64,000 bases of DNA from Isoetes taiwanensis (taxonomy: Eukaryota; Streptophyta; Lycopodiopsida; Isoetales; Isoetaceae). Location of the stretch: positions 1 through 64,000 of the forward strand of contig JAJEKV010000097.1 of NCBI GenBank assembly GCA_021234155.1. Reading direction: 5' to 3'. The notes under the pieces are model-generated. The model saw nothing but the letters and a program-made list of their open reading frames with translations, searched no databases and was not told the DNA's origin. Shown piece after piece: positions 1 to 13,930 of the stretch (position 1 is its first letter; the number at the start of each line of letters is the position of its first letter). The position numbers and the translations under genes are program-made.

Positions 1-1060
1 TGTCTATTTGCCATAATCTGCAATAATTCGTCCATGCTTTTTGGTATGCATCCTGTCCAATGGACTGATTTGATTTTTGCTCCTACCTTTTGGGACTTCT
101 CCCCTGTCTAGTTAACTTAGAAATGGGGCTCAAGATGTGATACATATTTGGATATGCATTCTTAAAAACTCACCATTCCAGTCCTTTTACTGCTTTTAAT
201 GTCCTAGGTGGCTGCAAGTGTACTTAACATATTTATTTTGTCTTCCGCGTAACTTATGCCTTCTATAGAGACTTCATGCCCCAAAAGTACTCCTCCTTTG
301 TTGGTGAAAAAAATGCACTTGGAAAGGATTTTAGGCATACCTCAAACTTTTGCATAATGGTTCGAAAAATTTGTCGAACTTGAGAAAAGTGTCCTTTTTG
401 AAGTTGCTGCCAACAGTCATCCAAGAATATCCTAAGCAAATCAAATGGGATATCCTTGAATATTCTGCTCATAGCTTTTTGAAATGTGACAGCGCATTCA
501 TAACACCAATGGCATCCTTCTCATTGCATACGCATACCCCATGGAGTTAACGAGGTCTTTGGTGATCATCGCCTTTAATGTAGACTTGGTTGGATCCGGA
601 AAAGCCGTCCATAAGCTAAATATCTCCTTAGTCGCCTAATGCATAATCTCTTCTGAAAAGGCAAAAGGTAAAATCCTTTTGAGTGTGGCTTTGTTTTAGC
701 TCTTGATAATCAACACAGGTTCTTAGTTTGCCATTTTCTTAAGTCTAGGCACTACACACATGACACCCAAGATGGATTCTCAGTGTTCGTGAATTAATCC
801 GCCTTTGCAACATTTGGTTGATTTCGTGCACTAGCATTAATAATCGCCGGATTTATTCTCGTAACTTTGTTGTATGGGCCTAGCCCCGTGTTTTGATTTT
901 ATCTCATAAATCACATATTTCTCTAGAGACACCTTTCTTATTCGGTATCAATCATAAGCAAATGCCTGCATATTCTTGAAATAATTGAGTAAAACTCGTC
1001 CCTTCTTCTACATTAAAAAGCCCCCAATGCTAACTTCCCTTTCTTTTTACCATTCTTCAT
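1..1060 (-). pseudogene. Ty3/gypsy reverse transcriptase, decayed, runs off left edge
   Basis: Read on the minus strand, this stretch carries ordered RT blocks of a Ty3/gypsy polyprotein, with stops and frameshifts between them. The N-terminal pocket region lies near 1000-900. A block resembling KMANxxPVCVDYxEL lies near 750-680. The FQKAMSRIFKD block and the LDD catalytic motif lie in the open frame 472-263 (FLDD). The VLLGHEVSIEGI block follows near 275-240. The usual YxDD is reduced to LDD with a changed first residue. Downstream RT, any second RNase H and integrase would be beyond position 1. The domain lies directly after an RNase H piece at 1153-1402, an unusual order. Inactive. Confidence 0.85.
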
Positions 1061-1152
1061 TATGTTGATATCACATACCTGTTCCTCCTTTGCAACATCT
1101 ACGACAAGATCGGATGTAACTGCTCAACCTAGTCTTCTATATCCTCCTCCTC

Positions 1153-1402
1153 TTAGTTCGTTTCTCTCACAAAGATAGTCAAATAAAGCAACCTTGCATA
1201 AGGTATCGGGCCAGAATTGTGGTCGCGTGGTACCCGCGACATATTTCCCAAAAGGAAAAATTTGCTAGTTTGGCACCAAACTTCATTACACAACCGCAAT
1301 AATTCGATTTTGAACTTATAAGTTCCAAGAACTTGATTGCAAACAAGCCGCGAATCACCTCCTATATGAAGGTGTGTAATTCCATAATTTTCGCAATTGT
1401 TA
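1153..1402 (-). pseudogene. RNase H, C-terminal part, Ty3/gypsy
   Basis: An open minus-strand frame encodes the second half of a plant-retroelement RNase H. The motif GITHLHIGGDSRLVCNQV contains the third catalytic Asp (in GDS) and the LVxNQ signature. A VPRDHNS block near the end matches the region before the last catalytic Asp, which is not evident. The first half lies at 15054-15262; the two halves are separated by the CACTA element at 1403-15053. The joined flanks need about one extra base in an A-run to stay in frame, so a small indel has occurred. Reverse transcriptase follows downstream. Confidence 0.8.
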
Positions 1403-1439
1403 CACACAAGAGAATGCCTGCCTTAACGGTTATAAAATC

Positions 1440-1790
1440 GTCTTTAAAATCTTACTTGTTTTTCGATTGAGCTTGATGAATTTTCCCATCTAAAACACCG
1501 ATGTAAAACCGACCTAAAATTTCTCAATTTAAAAAAATCGACGGTAAAATCGGACGCGATAAATTTGCCCATCTAAAAATCAATTTAAAAGGTCGATTTA
1601 AAACTCATGAATAATTTGACGAAAAATTCCGGACGCGAAAATCGACGCAAAATCGACGTAATATTACCGGACGCATTAACTGGACGCGAAAGTCTCAATT
1701 TAATAGTGTGACGTAATGTTGACGACATTCGACGTAAAATTCGACGAATGTATGATCTAATATTCTCGACGCATTTTTTCTTCGCTTCAA
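1440..1790. repeat. Left subterminal repeats of the CACTA element
   Basis: Repeated short units such as TCGACG, GGACGCGA and ATCGACG(T/C)AA occur every 10-20 bases, with AT-rich spacers. This is the arrangement in which CACTA TnpA-type proteins bind subterminal motifs. A matching cluster lies at the right end. Confidence 0.7.
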
Positions 1791-1800
1791 GATATTATCG

Positions 1801-3005
1801 TAATATTCACGCATTATCCGACATGGCATAAGTAAACATTACAAGTTTACACACTTATTTCTAGAAGTTGCATGACTTCATGCATACTAAAGGAATGTAT
1901 GAATGGCCAGATATAATGTATATGAAGCATTTTACAATCTATGACAAAAATATCGTAATAGTTAGGACGGGCGTAAATTGTACAACATAAATCTTTGGAA
2001 AGGAGAATTAATTAACGAGAAGTCATGCCATATGACCATAAATTTAATAATCAAAGGTGGAATAGTATAAAGCCCCCAGCTCAATTGTATTAGGTCGACC
2101 TAGTATTGGCCTAGATTGCAGGGAAGCTACTAACTCAATAAGGTAACAAATTTGTGCCTTCGCATTACATGTAGATTTTTGCCATTGTACAAGGGTGTCA
2201 TGTAGTTTCCACTTGCTTAATACAAGTGTGGACATGAATGCCTTTAGAAGAAGGCAAAAGTTCCTTTGGTTATGGATTGTCCTGGAAATCAAGGTTGATA
2301 TATAATGGCAATGCAAGTGCATACACTTTTTGCTCTATGTTTTATGTAAAAGATAAGTTGGGGCTAAAAAAGATTATGCCCCTCTGCCCCACGAACATGG
2401 CCTAAAAGCATCAAATATGCATCTCGAGCTTTTCTGCATAAGTGTGAAAATACAAACTATTTTGGCAAAGAAATGTTCTAAGATAATGATCTTTTTATGA
2501 CCATATTGCCTTGGATTATGTTGGTCTACATAAGGCCTTTGAAAAATGGCACAAAAAAATTGATTATGAGAACTTAGATCTTGAAAGTTTTCTACACACT
2601 AGTGTACAATTTATCCGAATATGCTCGAAGGAAAAAAAGAAAAAGAAAACATGAATAACAAGTAATGGTCTTACTAAGGCTTTGTGCATTAAAATTGAGA
2701 ATGGTAAGAGGGCGACCTATTGCCTTTGAATATGTTAAAATAAAATTATGGAACCATTAGAATTTAAGTGGTTTTCTTATCTTAACATATATAATTATGG
2801 GGGGGAAGATGCGATTGGCATATTCTGGTTGATTCCTGCCACGTATTTCCGGAGGGAAAAATAGGAAACAAGAAAAATCCCAGAGAAAAATGGTCGGGGA
2901 AAAAAAAAAATGGTGGCAGCTATGGCGGAAGAATCTGCGACCGGAGCTGCCGCTTGAGCTGGCAAAATTACATACCGGGATCTAACAACAGATATTTTCA
3001 CAACT
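1801..3005. other. No recognised gene (CACTA interior)
   Basis: AT-rich sequence with short chance ORFs. I found no conserved domain, RNA gene or clear repeat here. Confidence 0.5.
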
Positions 3006-3434
3006 TTGCACAAGAATTTTGTTCAATCGCCAATAGCTCCTACCTGTGTGTGTTTGCATAAACCGGAAGAACTCTATGAAGGTTTTGCGGCAGGCATGCT
3101 ACATCACATATTACATTCTCAAGAAAACCGTAAGAACGCCATGAGTTTCTTCATAGATCAAGCCACTGATATGCTTGACACCTCCATTTCCTCTTCTTGA
3201 CATCCTTTTTTCCACAGATTAATCAAGCAATCAGATCATATAGACGGAATCTACCTGTGTTTTCGACCACATCAGGGTTGTTTTTGCGGGTTACTAGACT
3301 CAGGGCATTGATTCAAGCTCTTAAAGTGGCTGATCTTTTGCCTTCATCCAAAATGAGGCGGATCTTGTGCCCTGAGCAGCAGGCTAGGCATACGGAGAAA
3401 AATTCGTTGTGCTTTCTTTGCCACTGTTGAGCTA

Positions 3435-6062
3435 TGGTCAAAAGCGCTAAATTCTGGTGGATTTTTGTTGTCCCTGCTTTAAGTGTGCTAAGTTTTTCAT
3501 CGGTTTATTGGGCTGATAAAAGGCAGCCTTATCGTTATATGGATGTGAAGGAGTTTGTTGGACGATTCAAAAACATTCCATGTTGGCCCAAAAACTTGCA
3601 GAAGAACTTTCTTATCCATATGACAAGGAGAGAAGTCATAGAGCAGCCTTGGTATTTGAAAAGTTTTCAGTTAGCAAGAGGGAGCTATTTAATGCAGTCT
3701 TTGAGAAGGAGTGGCTCCTTATGAAGCGGAATGCTTTTGTGTACGTGTTTAAAACATCACAGGTTGGCATCAATCATTCTTGAATTGCAAGCAAGTTGGG
3801 CAAGTGCCAGATCTTCTCACAATTACTTTCTGTTCCCAGATCATACTTGTGGCATTTGTTTCTATGACTGTCTATTTTTCGAACAAGACTACACCAGAAT
3901 ATTGATGATGCAAATCTTTATCTGGGCATTGTTCTTTGCTATCCTTGTGACAATGTTTAATGGGTTTGCTGAAATGTCAATGACAATTTTCTCGACTTCC
4001 AGTGTTCTATAAGCAGCGCAACCTTCTTTTCTTCCCTGCATGGACTTTCAGTTTATCACGCTTTGTTCTTAGCCTTCCTGTGTCTATATTTGAGGCCTTT
4101 ATATGGGTAATCATGACTTACTATGTTACTGGGATACGCCCAGAGGCAGGAAGGTAGGCAGCAGGTTTTGCCAAGTGGGCAGCAAATCTTTTAATATGAG
4201 ATTAGATTGTTGGTCTGTTTTCTTTTGCAGTATTAAAAAACGACGTGATGTTGCAATGTAGGTTCTTCCCGACATTATCTAATTCTGCTCCTAGTGAATC
4301 AAATGTCTTCATCCCTTTTCTGTACCATTGGAGGCGTTTGCGGACTACGATTGTGGCCAACACTGAAGGATCCCTTGCCCTACTTCTTTTTTCATCCTTG
4401 GGGATTTATTATACCAAGAGGTATGTACCAAGGTCATATACAGCTTTTGACAAGTTGTTGCAGTATGTAAACATGGAGACATAAAAAGACACATTCCCAA
4501 ATCACATGTAGAATTTTCAACATGGTATATTTATGTCCTAGGTTTCTTACAAGTTGAATATGAATTTTGTGAGACACAATTCCCAAATGGTGGATTTGGG
4601 GTTACTGGATCTCCACTTTCCTATGCAGAAAATGCAATCAGTATAAATGAAATGCTTGCAACTAACGATGGAGAAACAGGGACGACAAACATTGAGTCGA
4701 AGCACTAAAAATCCCGGGTATATATAGTAGGGTTATTGGTACTGGATTGTGCGCAGCATTAGCTGGTTTTGTTGTTCTTTTCAATCTTATCTTTACATGG
4801 TGTTTGACCTACCTGAACCGTGGAATTCTCTAAACTTATTTTGGTTTCAAACAGCTTTTTTTTGTTTTCTAAGTCCGCGTTGCATATAATCCAGCCCTAG
4901 GTAAGCCCTCAAGCTGTTCTATCCGAGGAAACACTTGCTGAAATAGAGGCGTAGTCAGCAAGGTTTTGAATATGACCCAAATGCAAGGGACGGATTAAGC
5001 AAATCATTGCCAAGAGCTTTGTCAACTCATGATGGCAATAGATTTGGTACTGAAATTTGTTATCGATCATCGAGCTTGCTTTCTTTTATTAACTAAAGAG
5101 TTATTGATCTGGAATGTTGGTTGTTACAGGCAACATAGCAATGACCAGGACTGGACACGATCAGGTGGTGGAAACTAGTGGAGCTTGAGAATCCGCTTAG
5201 ATGCTATTGTTGGACTTCCTGGGGTAACAGGCCTATCTACAGAGCAAAGGAAACGCTTAACAATTACGGTTGAATTAGTTGCAAATCCTTCCAATAATCT
5301 TCATGGATGAGCTTCTTGGGTTAGATTTAAGAGCAGCAGCAATTGTTATGAGGACGTTTAGGAACACAGTTGATACAGGCCGAACTGTAGTCTGTACCAT
5401 CCATCAACCAAGCATAGACATATTTGAAGCTTTTGATGAGGTAATTTCTTTTCCATCATTAAAACACAAGGGAACAACAACTAATAAAAACTAATAACTT
5501 CCACTTTTGAACTACAGTTGTTGTTAATGAAAAGGGAGGGCGAAAGTGATCTATGCAGGACCCTTTGGTCAAGGTCACAAAGCTCATTGAATACTTTGAG
5601 GTGCAGTTTATATGAATTTTCTATTTCTTAACTCGCCGGCGCCATTGTTTGCTTATATTACTTAGTATATGGTATGTAGGCTGTTCCTGAGTTCCCAAAA
5701 TTACAGAAGGATACAATCCTGCTACTTGATGTTAGAGGTCAGCTCAGGTGCAGCTGAGCAGCGGGTTGGGAGTAGATTTTGCAGACATTTATCTGCAGTC
5801 ATCTCTATATCAGTAAGTTTTATAGAATCCTATGGAGAATTTTCTTCACAAATTTGACACGTACATTTTCTGACTGCTGTGCTATTTTCAGGCACGTAAT
5901 AAAAAACTAGTGGCAGAATTGAGTAAACCGCACCACATGCTAAAGATTTGTTCTTTTCCATACCAGTTTTCACAATCATTTTATGGACAATTTAAATGCT
6001 GCTTATGGAAACAAAATTGGACATATTGGCGTAAGCCCTGAATAGTTTACCTTTATTTGCTA
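3435..6062 (+). pseudogene. PDR-type full-size ABCG transporter pseudogene
   Basis: Scattered exons of a pleiotropic-drug-resistance transporter run in order. The linker before TMD1 (EELSYPYDK, SKRELFNAVFEKEWLLMKRN) is at 3580-3770. TMD1 follows: an exon at about 3840-4010, then a TYYVTGxRPEAGR block near 4115-4155 and VANTEGSLALLL near 4355-4390. NBD2 pieces are at 5200-5440: the signature/Walker B region ([14 protein letters not shown] instead of FMDEPTSGLDARAAA) and the H-loop [40 protein letters not shown] and YGQFKCCLWKQNWTYWRKP follow to about 6050. Introns remain (for example about 3773-3839), so this is not a processed copy. NBD1 and Walker A are not visible. Frameshifts and stops make it non-functional. 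It lies inside the CACTA element. Confidence 0.88.
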
Positions 6063-6310
6063 GCACAGAGTACCAAACATCACTCAGATAACACTCGATT
6101 TTTGTTATTTGCCCCCAGCACCACAAGAGCTCAATCCAACATTAGGGTATATAGTTTTTGGCATTCCTCATAAAATTTGTAACCTTCGGAATATTTGAAA
6201 GAATGCTTATTGACGCAGCAGTAGTGGTTTGAACCACCTGATTTGCGCATATTAGAAATGGAGGGTATATCTATTTGTTTTGGGAAAAATTGGCGCCTGG
6301 GAAATGCTAA

Positions 6311-6632
6311 TACTTGATGCTAAGACAAAGATCCTTCGATCCTGAGCTTCCCTATTTTTTATTGTTATTATACACTGGGCACATTTTCTTCCCTCATCAT
6401 CTTGCTTTGCTAACTCTATCTTCCCTAATGCTAGTTCTAGGAACAATTTTGGCTTGCTGCAGTACTATATATATGTACTTGATGCTAAGACAAAGATCCT
6501 TCGATCTGAGCTTTGTTTTTTTTTTATACAATGGGCACATTTTCTTCCTCATCTTGCTTGCTAACTCTATCTTCCCTAGTGCTAGATCTAGGAACAATTT
6601 TGGCTTGCTGCAGTACTATGTATATGTTTTCC
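6311..6632. repeat. Tandem duplication, about 165-bp unit, two copies
   Basis: The unit beginning TACTTGATGCTAAGACAAAG at 6311 recurs at 6476. Both copies contain a TTCTTCC...CTAACTCTATCTTCCCTA block and end in GGCTTGCTGCAGTACTAT. The copies differ by small indels. Confidence 0.85.
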
Positions 6633-7041
6633 ATTGTTAACCTTTTTATAAGGAATTGTAAAATTTTTATAAAATGAAACTCATCTACATATTGCTAACG
6701 TCAAATCAGACGCAATCTTGAAGATATAAGGAAATTTACATCACCATCCATGTTCAAAACATCTTCCCTATACAATCCCAAGGATATAAGGTAATTTGGG
6801 CCATCTCTTCCTTCAACATTGGGCGTCGTTCATGCATTTCTATATTGCACCAAGGCCAATATTGCATCATGTATCTTCTATATAGTGTGCCCTTTGCATC
6901 CATTTGACCAAAAGAAATGTTCCAATAGATAATAAGTCCCGGAAATTGGATGATAACGTAAGCAATGTAAAGTGGTGGGGCGTGGACCCATCTGGGTGTG
7001 TCAGAAAGTTGTCACATGTCACATGTCGGACGCTAAAATGA

Positions 7042-7227
7042 CTTCTTCTTTCTTTCTTCTTCTTTCTTTCTTCTTCTTCTTCTTCTTCTTCTTTCTTCTT
7101 CTTCTTCTTCTTCTTCTTCTTCTTCTTCTTCTTCTTCTTTTCTTCTTCTTCTTCTTCTTTCTTCTTCTTCTTCTTCTTCTTCTTCTTCTCTTCTTCTTCT
7201 TCTTCTTCTTCTTCTTCTTCTTCTTCT
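7042..7227. repeat. (CTT)n microsatellite
   Basis: About 185 bases of nearly pure CTT/TTC repeat with occasional extra T. One strand is all purine, so triplex-type structure is possible. A second block is at 9571-9679. Confidence 0.95.
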
Positions 7228-9570
7228 AATTATCTTTACCTAGACTACTATCTATTACATGCAAATAAATTACATGAAATGTAATTTGTTCAAGATAAAG
7301 ACATAGACACCATTACATATCCACCTCTCGATTTTACTCCGTGCCACAAACTACGTACCTACAATTTTAGTTTTAATGCTCATATAATAAGTAGAGAACA
7401 TACAACCTTATGTAGTAACAAAAGAATATATGCATGTAAAAGATCAAATTATATCATAATAGTACCAAAGAAAATATGCATGTAAAAGATCATATTGTAT
7501 CATTATATTCATAAGTTTCCATGACTCGTTTCCACTTTTACATGTTTACATCGTAAAATATTTTGTGCAATCGGACAATATTATGTTTACCATCCTTAAC
7601 CATGCTACGCCCTTGTTTTACTTAAGATTTGGACAGATCTCACCATCGTGTCTTCCTATAAGATGTTTTCTTCCTTTTTGTAATGATGATTTGTATCATC
7701 CATTCATTTGACAAAACAACCGTGAGATGTGATCGCGGGTTACCCGCACCCAAACGTATTCAACATTAGCAAATACTTGGTAATGAGGAAAGGAGTGACA
7801 GTAAGCTTATACAATCACATGGCTCTTCGCCTTCACCTATTGTTACGCCAAATATTATCTAATCCTTCGCTTAAAACCATTTATGTTGCTATCGAGTTCA
7901 GCCATTAGTTCTCCATGGATATGCTTACCTCACCGCTTCTTATGGGGAATACACATCTAATCTAGGCAAACACGTAAGTCTATCTTGCTATGCTTAGATC
8001 CATCCCCTCGCGGCTTCTATGCTCTATTGATTTATATAATAATCGGTCATCCATACTTTCATACCGGGCAAAAGATAGAGTACGCCTCCCATTTTTCCCC
8101 AAGCAGACAAGTTAGAAATCGACAATACTTCATACAAGGCCATTTTCGATCCTTGCTTTTCATGTTTTTCATTGATATTTGACCATCTACGTTCCCTACA
8201 TATACCGATCCCAAAGATATTCTATTAACATCCCTGGACTTTATTTGTACCATCCATATTTTTAGATGTTTTCTTTACAAATCCTCTAAGCCTCTATTAA
8301 CGTATCAAGCCTCTATTTCGCCACTGCATCTAAAACTAATTAGACCCACAAGATAAAAAACCATTTGGGTGCATGGTATCACCAAATATGTCACAAAATG
8401 ACTTGTTTATGGAGTGTATCCAACCAAAACATTTGATAATGCATTCTATATTTCACTTTTCATATTTTGGCATAACTATTCTTGCAGACCGTAACACAGC
8501 CAATATTTAAGAAATGAAAAGCATCAAGCATTCATTCAAACCTGATATTTGACGCTCCCTTGATCTTAACTTGAGCATTCGATTCCTTAGACATATGAAT
8601 ATCCGATCTTTTATGTCGCTACCATCTTTTATGTATCCACTGAGGAATCGCTTTTGCTTATTTGCATGACCTACTGTGGGAATGCCAGACAATGACAAAT
8701 TTTGTCGGACATTCATCTAGCCTAAGCACATAGAGCATGCCCACCGTGATAGATACTTTTGCCATTTTGAGCAAAGACATAGATTCATATAAGAACTCTG
8801 AGCCATCGATTCAGCTATGCAAATAAGAACTCAGAGCCATCAATTCAGCTATGCAAATCTGGTGAACAAATTATTGGCCAAGCCCATGGTTTCGATCATC
8901 AAAAGCATAACATGTGGGGAACGGGCGCCTAATCTTGGCTTTGTATCAAAGGCCTATCAAAGTGCAAAAAGTATTTTTGCCTCCGAAATCCATAAAAGCC
9001 AATAGCCATAAGTAATCGCATGCTAGCCATGCTAGCCAATGCCACAAAAACTTTCTCCATATTAAATGATGTTTCCGGGTCCACTAGAATACAAGCCATT
9101 AAATCACAATAAAGTCAAGGCTTTTGAAGAATATCTTGATATCGAATCTTGCCTTTTCCAGTACCCCAATCACAAGGTTTTAATTGTTGCAGCTAATAAA
9201 GGAATGAGCATCTCCTTATAAAAGCACGTTCACTATTTTTGCATGAAACGAAGTAATGTAATATTGTACAATATCAAACTCCCACTTTTTCCTTATTACC
9301 TTTTTTTCAATGAAAGTCATAGTCCTTCATGTCCATAGTCAAATCATATTAATATCCCATATTTTCTTTTTTTCTCCCTTTGAAAACCAATTTATAGGAA
9401 ATAAGTACACATCTAGAACAATTTTCATATACCTCATAGTTAAAAAACATGTGTCTTTGTGACATATGCTATGTATTTCATCAATGAATATATACTCCAT
9501 TCTCCAATAGCTATGTAATCTCTTTTTAAAAACGCATATAAGGCTCACCACAATTCAAAATCATAAGCAA
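7228..9570. other. No recognised gene; contains a 34-bp tandem pair
   Basis: AT-rich CACTA interior without recognisable coding signal. The only clear structure is two adjacent 34-bp copies at 8790-8823 and 8824-8857 (unit starts TAAGAACTC, ends ATGCAAA) that differ at two positions. Confidence 0.5.
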
Positions 9571-9679
9571 TCTTTCTTCTTCTTTCTTCTTCTTCTTCTT
9601 CTTCTTCTTCTTCTTCTTCTTCTTCTTCTTCTTCTTTTCTTCTTCTTTTTCTTCTTCTTCTTCTTCTTCTTCTTCTTCT
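9571..9679. repeat. (CTT)n microsatellite, second block
   Basis: About 109 bases of TTC/CTT repeat, same strand bias as the block at 7042-7227. Confidence 0.93.
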
Positions 9680-12300
9680 ATTTCCTTCTAAAAAATACAT
9701 ATTTTTAATACCATCATGTTGTATAGGGGAAAGGAAGTTGGGATCACATTCTCGCACCTGAGGGGAGGGGCATCCCAATTTTTTATGGTTCAAGTTATGC
9801 AAGTCCTATGCTTCAATTTATGTAAGTCTTAAGTTATGTAAGTTATGCCTTAACTTCAAACATGTAAGTCTTGGGACTTTAAAATTTCTTCTTCTTCTTC
9901 ATTATCATCATTTTGTTTACTAATGTTATAATGTCCTCCATCGTATTTTCCAAGGTAAATCCCTTTGCCCTTGATAAGGTGATCAAGTGCCAAAATGCGT
10001 GGTTCCAAGTTCCTTTGTTCATTATGAGCTTAGATTGAGTGTCATCAAAGATGGCAAACTGTTTTACCATGCTTACTTCGTAGACAATAGTTGTCCTTGA
10101 GAAGCTTCTTGCCCGGCTCTCATATGACCACTCTTCGATACTAAGTAGATTCAAATTTTTGTGCCATTTTTCAAGGGACTCATGCCCACCCACTTGGCTA
10201 GAGTCCCTTAATTTGTTTGAGATAAGTGGTCATGTACAAACAAAATCTCGACTATAGTTGTATATGAGAATGTACATAAACCTCAGAACTAACTTTGAAA
10301 TCTACTTACTATTTGTCTCATCTCTACATATAGGGCAGCTTTTGTAATATTCCATTATTTGTGGAGTGTATTATCATTTCAAGGCGGTTCTAAATTTTTT
10401 CGAGGCCATTAAATTGCAAAAGAGTTTATGGGGAATATTCTATGTTGGGCACTCTAGACCTGTTTTTGCAAAGAATATGGGGTCAATGTGCATGTCTTGA
10501 CTTGCCTCGCAAAGATATGAACCGCAAAACATACATCTCTATCGCCGCATCTCAAGGATGTCCGTAATTGAGATCTATTCTACTTTAACACAAAACTTCT
10601 TTTGCAAAATGGGTTGGAGAAGAGAAATGTTCGGGCGGCCTTCTTTTGCGGCCGGTTGAGAAGAGAAAATGGTGGCCGCAAGGCCGCCGTGATAAATTTT
10701 TTCAGATACATTATCGCGGGCCTTGGCAATTGAAACCGTGATCTTTAATTTGAAAGTGTGACCAATGTTTGCTTTAGTGATAGTGTCACATTTTCTATGG
10801 TATTTCCTAAAGGACTTTCCTCGCAAAATACCCGAAAATTTTTCATACTAATATGCCCAAGGTGCAATTTGATGCACAATATGCGAATGTGGGCAAATTA
10901 GAAAATATTAAAAGTTAAGGTTAAGGTTTGTCGGTATTTTCTAGATTAGGCATCGCCACCGCTGTGAATATTATTATCCGGATTATCCGTGGGATGCATA
11001 GGCAACGCCCGCATCGCCCAAATGGCCAACATGACAATGTTCGGCCCATGCCAACATTGACAATGAGGTGATACCATCTTCAATGCATAAAATGAAAGTC
11101 CGAATGTTTGTAATAGGCCGATAGCATGGCTTATAGAGACCCTTTATGGGTATGTCGTTATGGATAATATTTCTCCATTCAAATTTTTATGTAAGATCCA
11201 AACTAGGTTTCAAGGCAATGGTGGAAGCTTTGATGAAGAAAAACATTTCAGATAAGCTAGAAGCAATCGAAAAATATATGATGATGGTAGAAGCAAATAA
11301 ATATATGCCGATGATATGTGAATTAACCGATTAGAGTGATATTAGAGCAGATCAATCTCTTATTTAAAAACAATTCAATTCTAGTGCCATTATATTTTGA
11401 GACAATTTGTGGCCCAAATTAGATTATGGTAAAACATTGAATAGGGTTATCTCTCCGAAATCGATTTAGGGCTTCTTTAAAATCGATTTAGGGTCGAGCC
11501 AAGTCGCGATATGCTTGATCTATCTCGATGCTTCGATCTACCGTGAGGGTTCGCCTCCAAGCATGTTAGGCTTCCACCGTGATTGTAGCCAAAGACCCAT
11601 TCAATGGCAAATATACGAGATTACTCAAAATCATTTTAGGGCTATCTAATGGAAGTACCGGGCTACCAGGGTATGGGCTGCAAAGCCATGTGGCAAACTC
11701 GAATGATTTATGCTATGATATTAACACCGTGGGTCTTTGCCTCGAAAGCATCTCTATGAAACCGGCACAAGTGATTTCGCCTAGGATCAGATGCAGATGC
11801 GTGGCAGAATGGGCATGATTCATGTTTTTCTGATCCGCTATAACCTATTTCTTGGGTTGGAGACATCCGATACAAATGCAGGTGATCTCACCAAATATTG
11901 TGGAAGATATGATTCAAACTTCCCCGCAAAGCACAAATCCAAATTTCATTCAATATAAACAAAGGTTTGCCGCCCGATAATTTCATTTTTGCATGCTTGG
12001 ATGTACTTGAACGATGCATCTATTCATGTCACAATGTTTTTATTTGTTATTCGGATTTTCAAGAGCCAAGATATCTCGATGGCAAACACGACCGCGGAAC
12101 AAACTTAATGTCATTATTTCATATAATGCAACCTTCCGAAATGAAAGTTTTTGGTTCTCGCTCTCCCCGCTTTTAGTTCTGCTTCAAGAAGCATGAATCG
12201 TAGTTCTTATGCTATTTTGTGGTGTATAGAAATAGGATGCCATTTTATCGCCTATTATCATGATTAGAAATATTTTTCGCCGCTATGGTGGTCACATATC
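9680..12300. other. No firmly recognised gene (CACTA interior)
   Basis: Open frames such as 10193-9879 on the minus strand and 11146-11334 on the plus strand show no motif I can assign. Sequence just upstream of 12310 may be a decayed 5' part of the ABCA pseudogene, but I cannot demonstrate it. Confidence 0.4.
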
Positions 12301-12309
12301 GGCTTTTCC

Positions 12310-13930
12310 TTGCTTTTGTTTAACACCGGCATGGATGTTTTGCGGTGTTGCTCGTGGATTTTTAAGGTCATTACAAGGGCCGACGCAGAGTTGCCATTAT
12401 GGTTTGTTAAGGAAATGCCAAAGCAAGAATCAAGAACTCGATTAGACTTTACTAGTCTCTTAAGCCCCTTTTTTCATGTGGGTAATTCAACTTCGCTTTC
12501 CCCGTAGTGACCTCCTTTTCATCCTTTTACTTTCTTTCCTCTCCATCTTGCAAGAGCTATTTCTTTTAGACTTGTCTTTGATCATAAGTGATGAATCAGA
12601 AAAATTTGGACCAGATTCTATAAATCCATTCCCTATTACTATACATGTAGACTATACAAGAATATGTCCAGATAACAAATAGAAAAATACCACCCCGCTT
12701 TGTGACATCACTAACATGCACATGGAGGTACAAATGATTTTATGCTTTCTCGTTCGCTAGTAGATTTAGTTCCAAATTTTGAACTGGTGTTGTTACACGA
12801 GGCATAACCAATTAATTTTTTTGCCCTTCGCAGTTGTCTTGACATCTCTAGTATATGAAAATGTAATAACCTTCTGGATCATGATGAAAATGCATGGTCT
12901 TGGAGATGCTCCATAATCGGGTGATTACTTATGGGTATTTTTTAGTGCTTTCCATATTCTACATGTTCTCGCTTTTGTGCTATTCTGACCGTTGTTGGTA
13001 AGAACATTTTCATTTATACATCTGTCCTTACTCCTTTCATTCACCACTATACAATTAATACAAATGTAATGAGTAATCGAACTATATTCCCTTGTTTCGG
13101 ACTTGAAGATTTTCGTGCTCAATTCTTATGGAATACAACTTATTTTCTACTTGGTCACCATGGAACTTACAAATAACTTTCGGTTTTTTGTAGCAACTCG
13201 CTTTCAAGTGTGTGGATCGCAATGTGTATATTTCTTCAACATCTAGGTTGAGTGTAGGTGCATGGCCACATGTAATGAGCTTTGGTTCTGTGGTTTCCCC
13301 AAGTAGAAAAAGTAATACAGTGGATATAATTTGCTTTTATACCGCCACTTCAAGATGTAACAATTCTAGAAAGAGGGGCATCGAGAAACAAATGTAAAAA
13401 TAATGATATTAAAGACTCGTAAAAACCCCGAGTAAGCCCATGTAAGTTTCCATTCGCTTTCCATATGAAAGCACTTTTCATCGAATCAAAATGATATATG
13501 GGTATCCGATTTAGCCCGAAAGCACTTCACAAACCGTTTCACTCAAGCAGCGTAATAGTCAATAGGGAGAATAAGCAAATTGGTTCGAAAATTTTCTAAC
13601 CTTTTCTTCCATCATCTCACTTAATTCTGCGGAGCTTAGGGCAAAGCTTCAAGATATGACAATGTGAATGAATCCTTTGTTAGTTACCCGATTTTTAGTT
13701 CATCTGGACACTAATGGTTGTGGAAAATCGTGATACTTCTATTCCATAGTTTGTGGCTACCTTTATGTGTTTGGATCCGGACTTCTCTGCATTTTCTTCC
13801 AGTTCTTTCTAGAGGACAAAGGCACCGGAGTAAGTGTCCAATTTTGAGATATGAGTTCTACAAGAAACTTTCTTCTAAATGTTTTCCAACCTTGCGGGGG
13901 ATATTTGCTATGGAGCTATGGAGCACATGA
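12310..13930 (+). pseudogene. ABCA-family transporter pseudogene fragment
   Basis: The plus strand shows FVKEMPKQESRTRLDFTSL (about 12395-12460), the block before the second transmembrane helix in plant ABCA proteins. An intron-like gap follows. From about 12870 the sequence MMKMHGLGDAP appears, the family hallmark RIMMKMHGLGDGPYW. Next, in a shifted frame, comes a hydrophobic ITYGYFLVLSIFYMFSLL segment. A weaker block near 13890 (GIFAMELW) resembles the RGWIIAMELYPG region. No nucleotide-binding domain was found. Stops and frameshifts make it inactive. It shares orientation with the PDR pseudogene in the same CACTA element, but is from a different ABC subfamily. Confidence 0.8.

Noticed and set aside
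6972-7229. Leu/Phe-rich open frame
   Set aside because: It is translation of the CTT microsatellite. The Arg/Glu-rich frame at 9545-9802 is the same artefact on the other strand.
7042-9679. Two CTT blocks as CRISPR-like or regulatory array
   Set aside because: Simple trinucleotide expansion in plant nuclear DNA without unique spacers.
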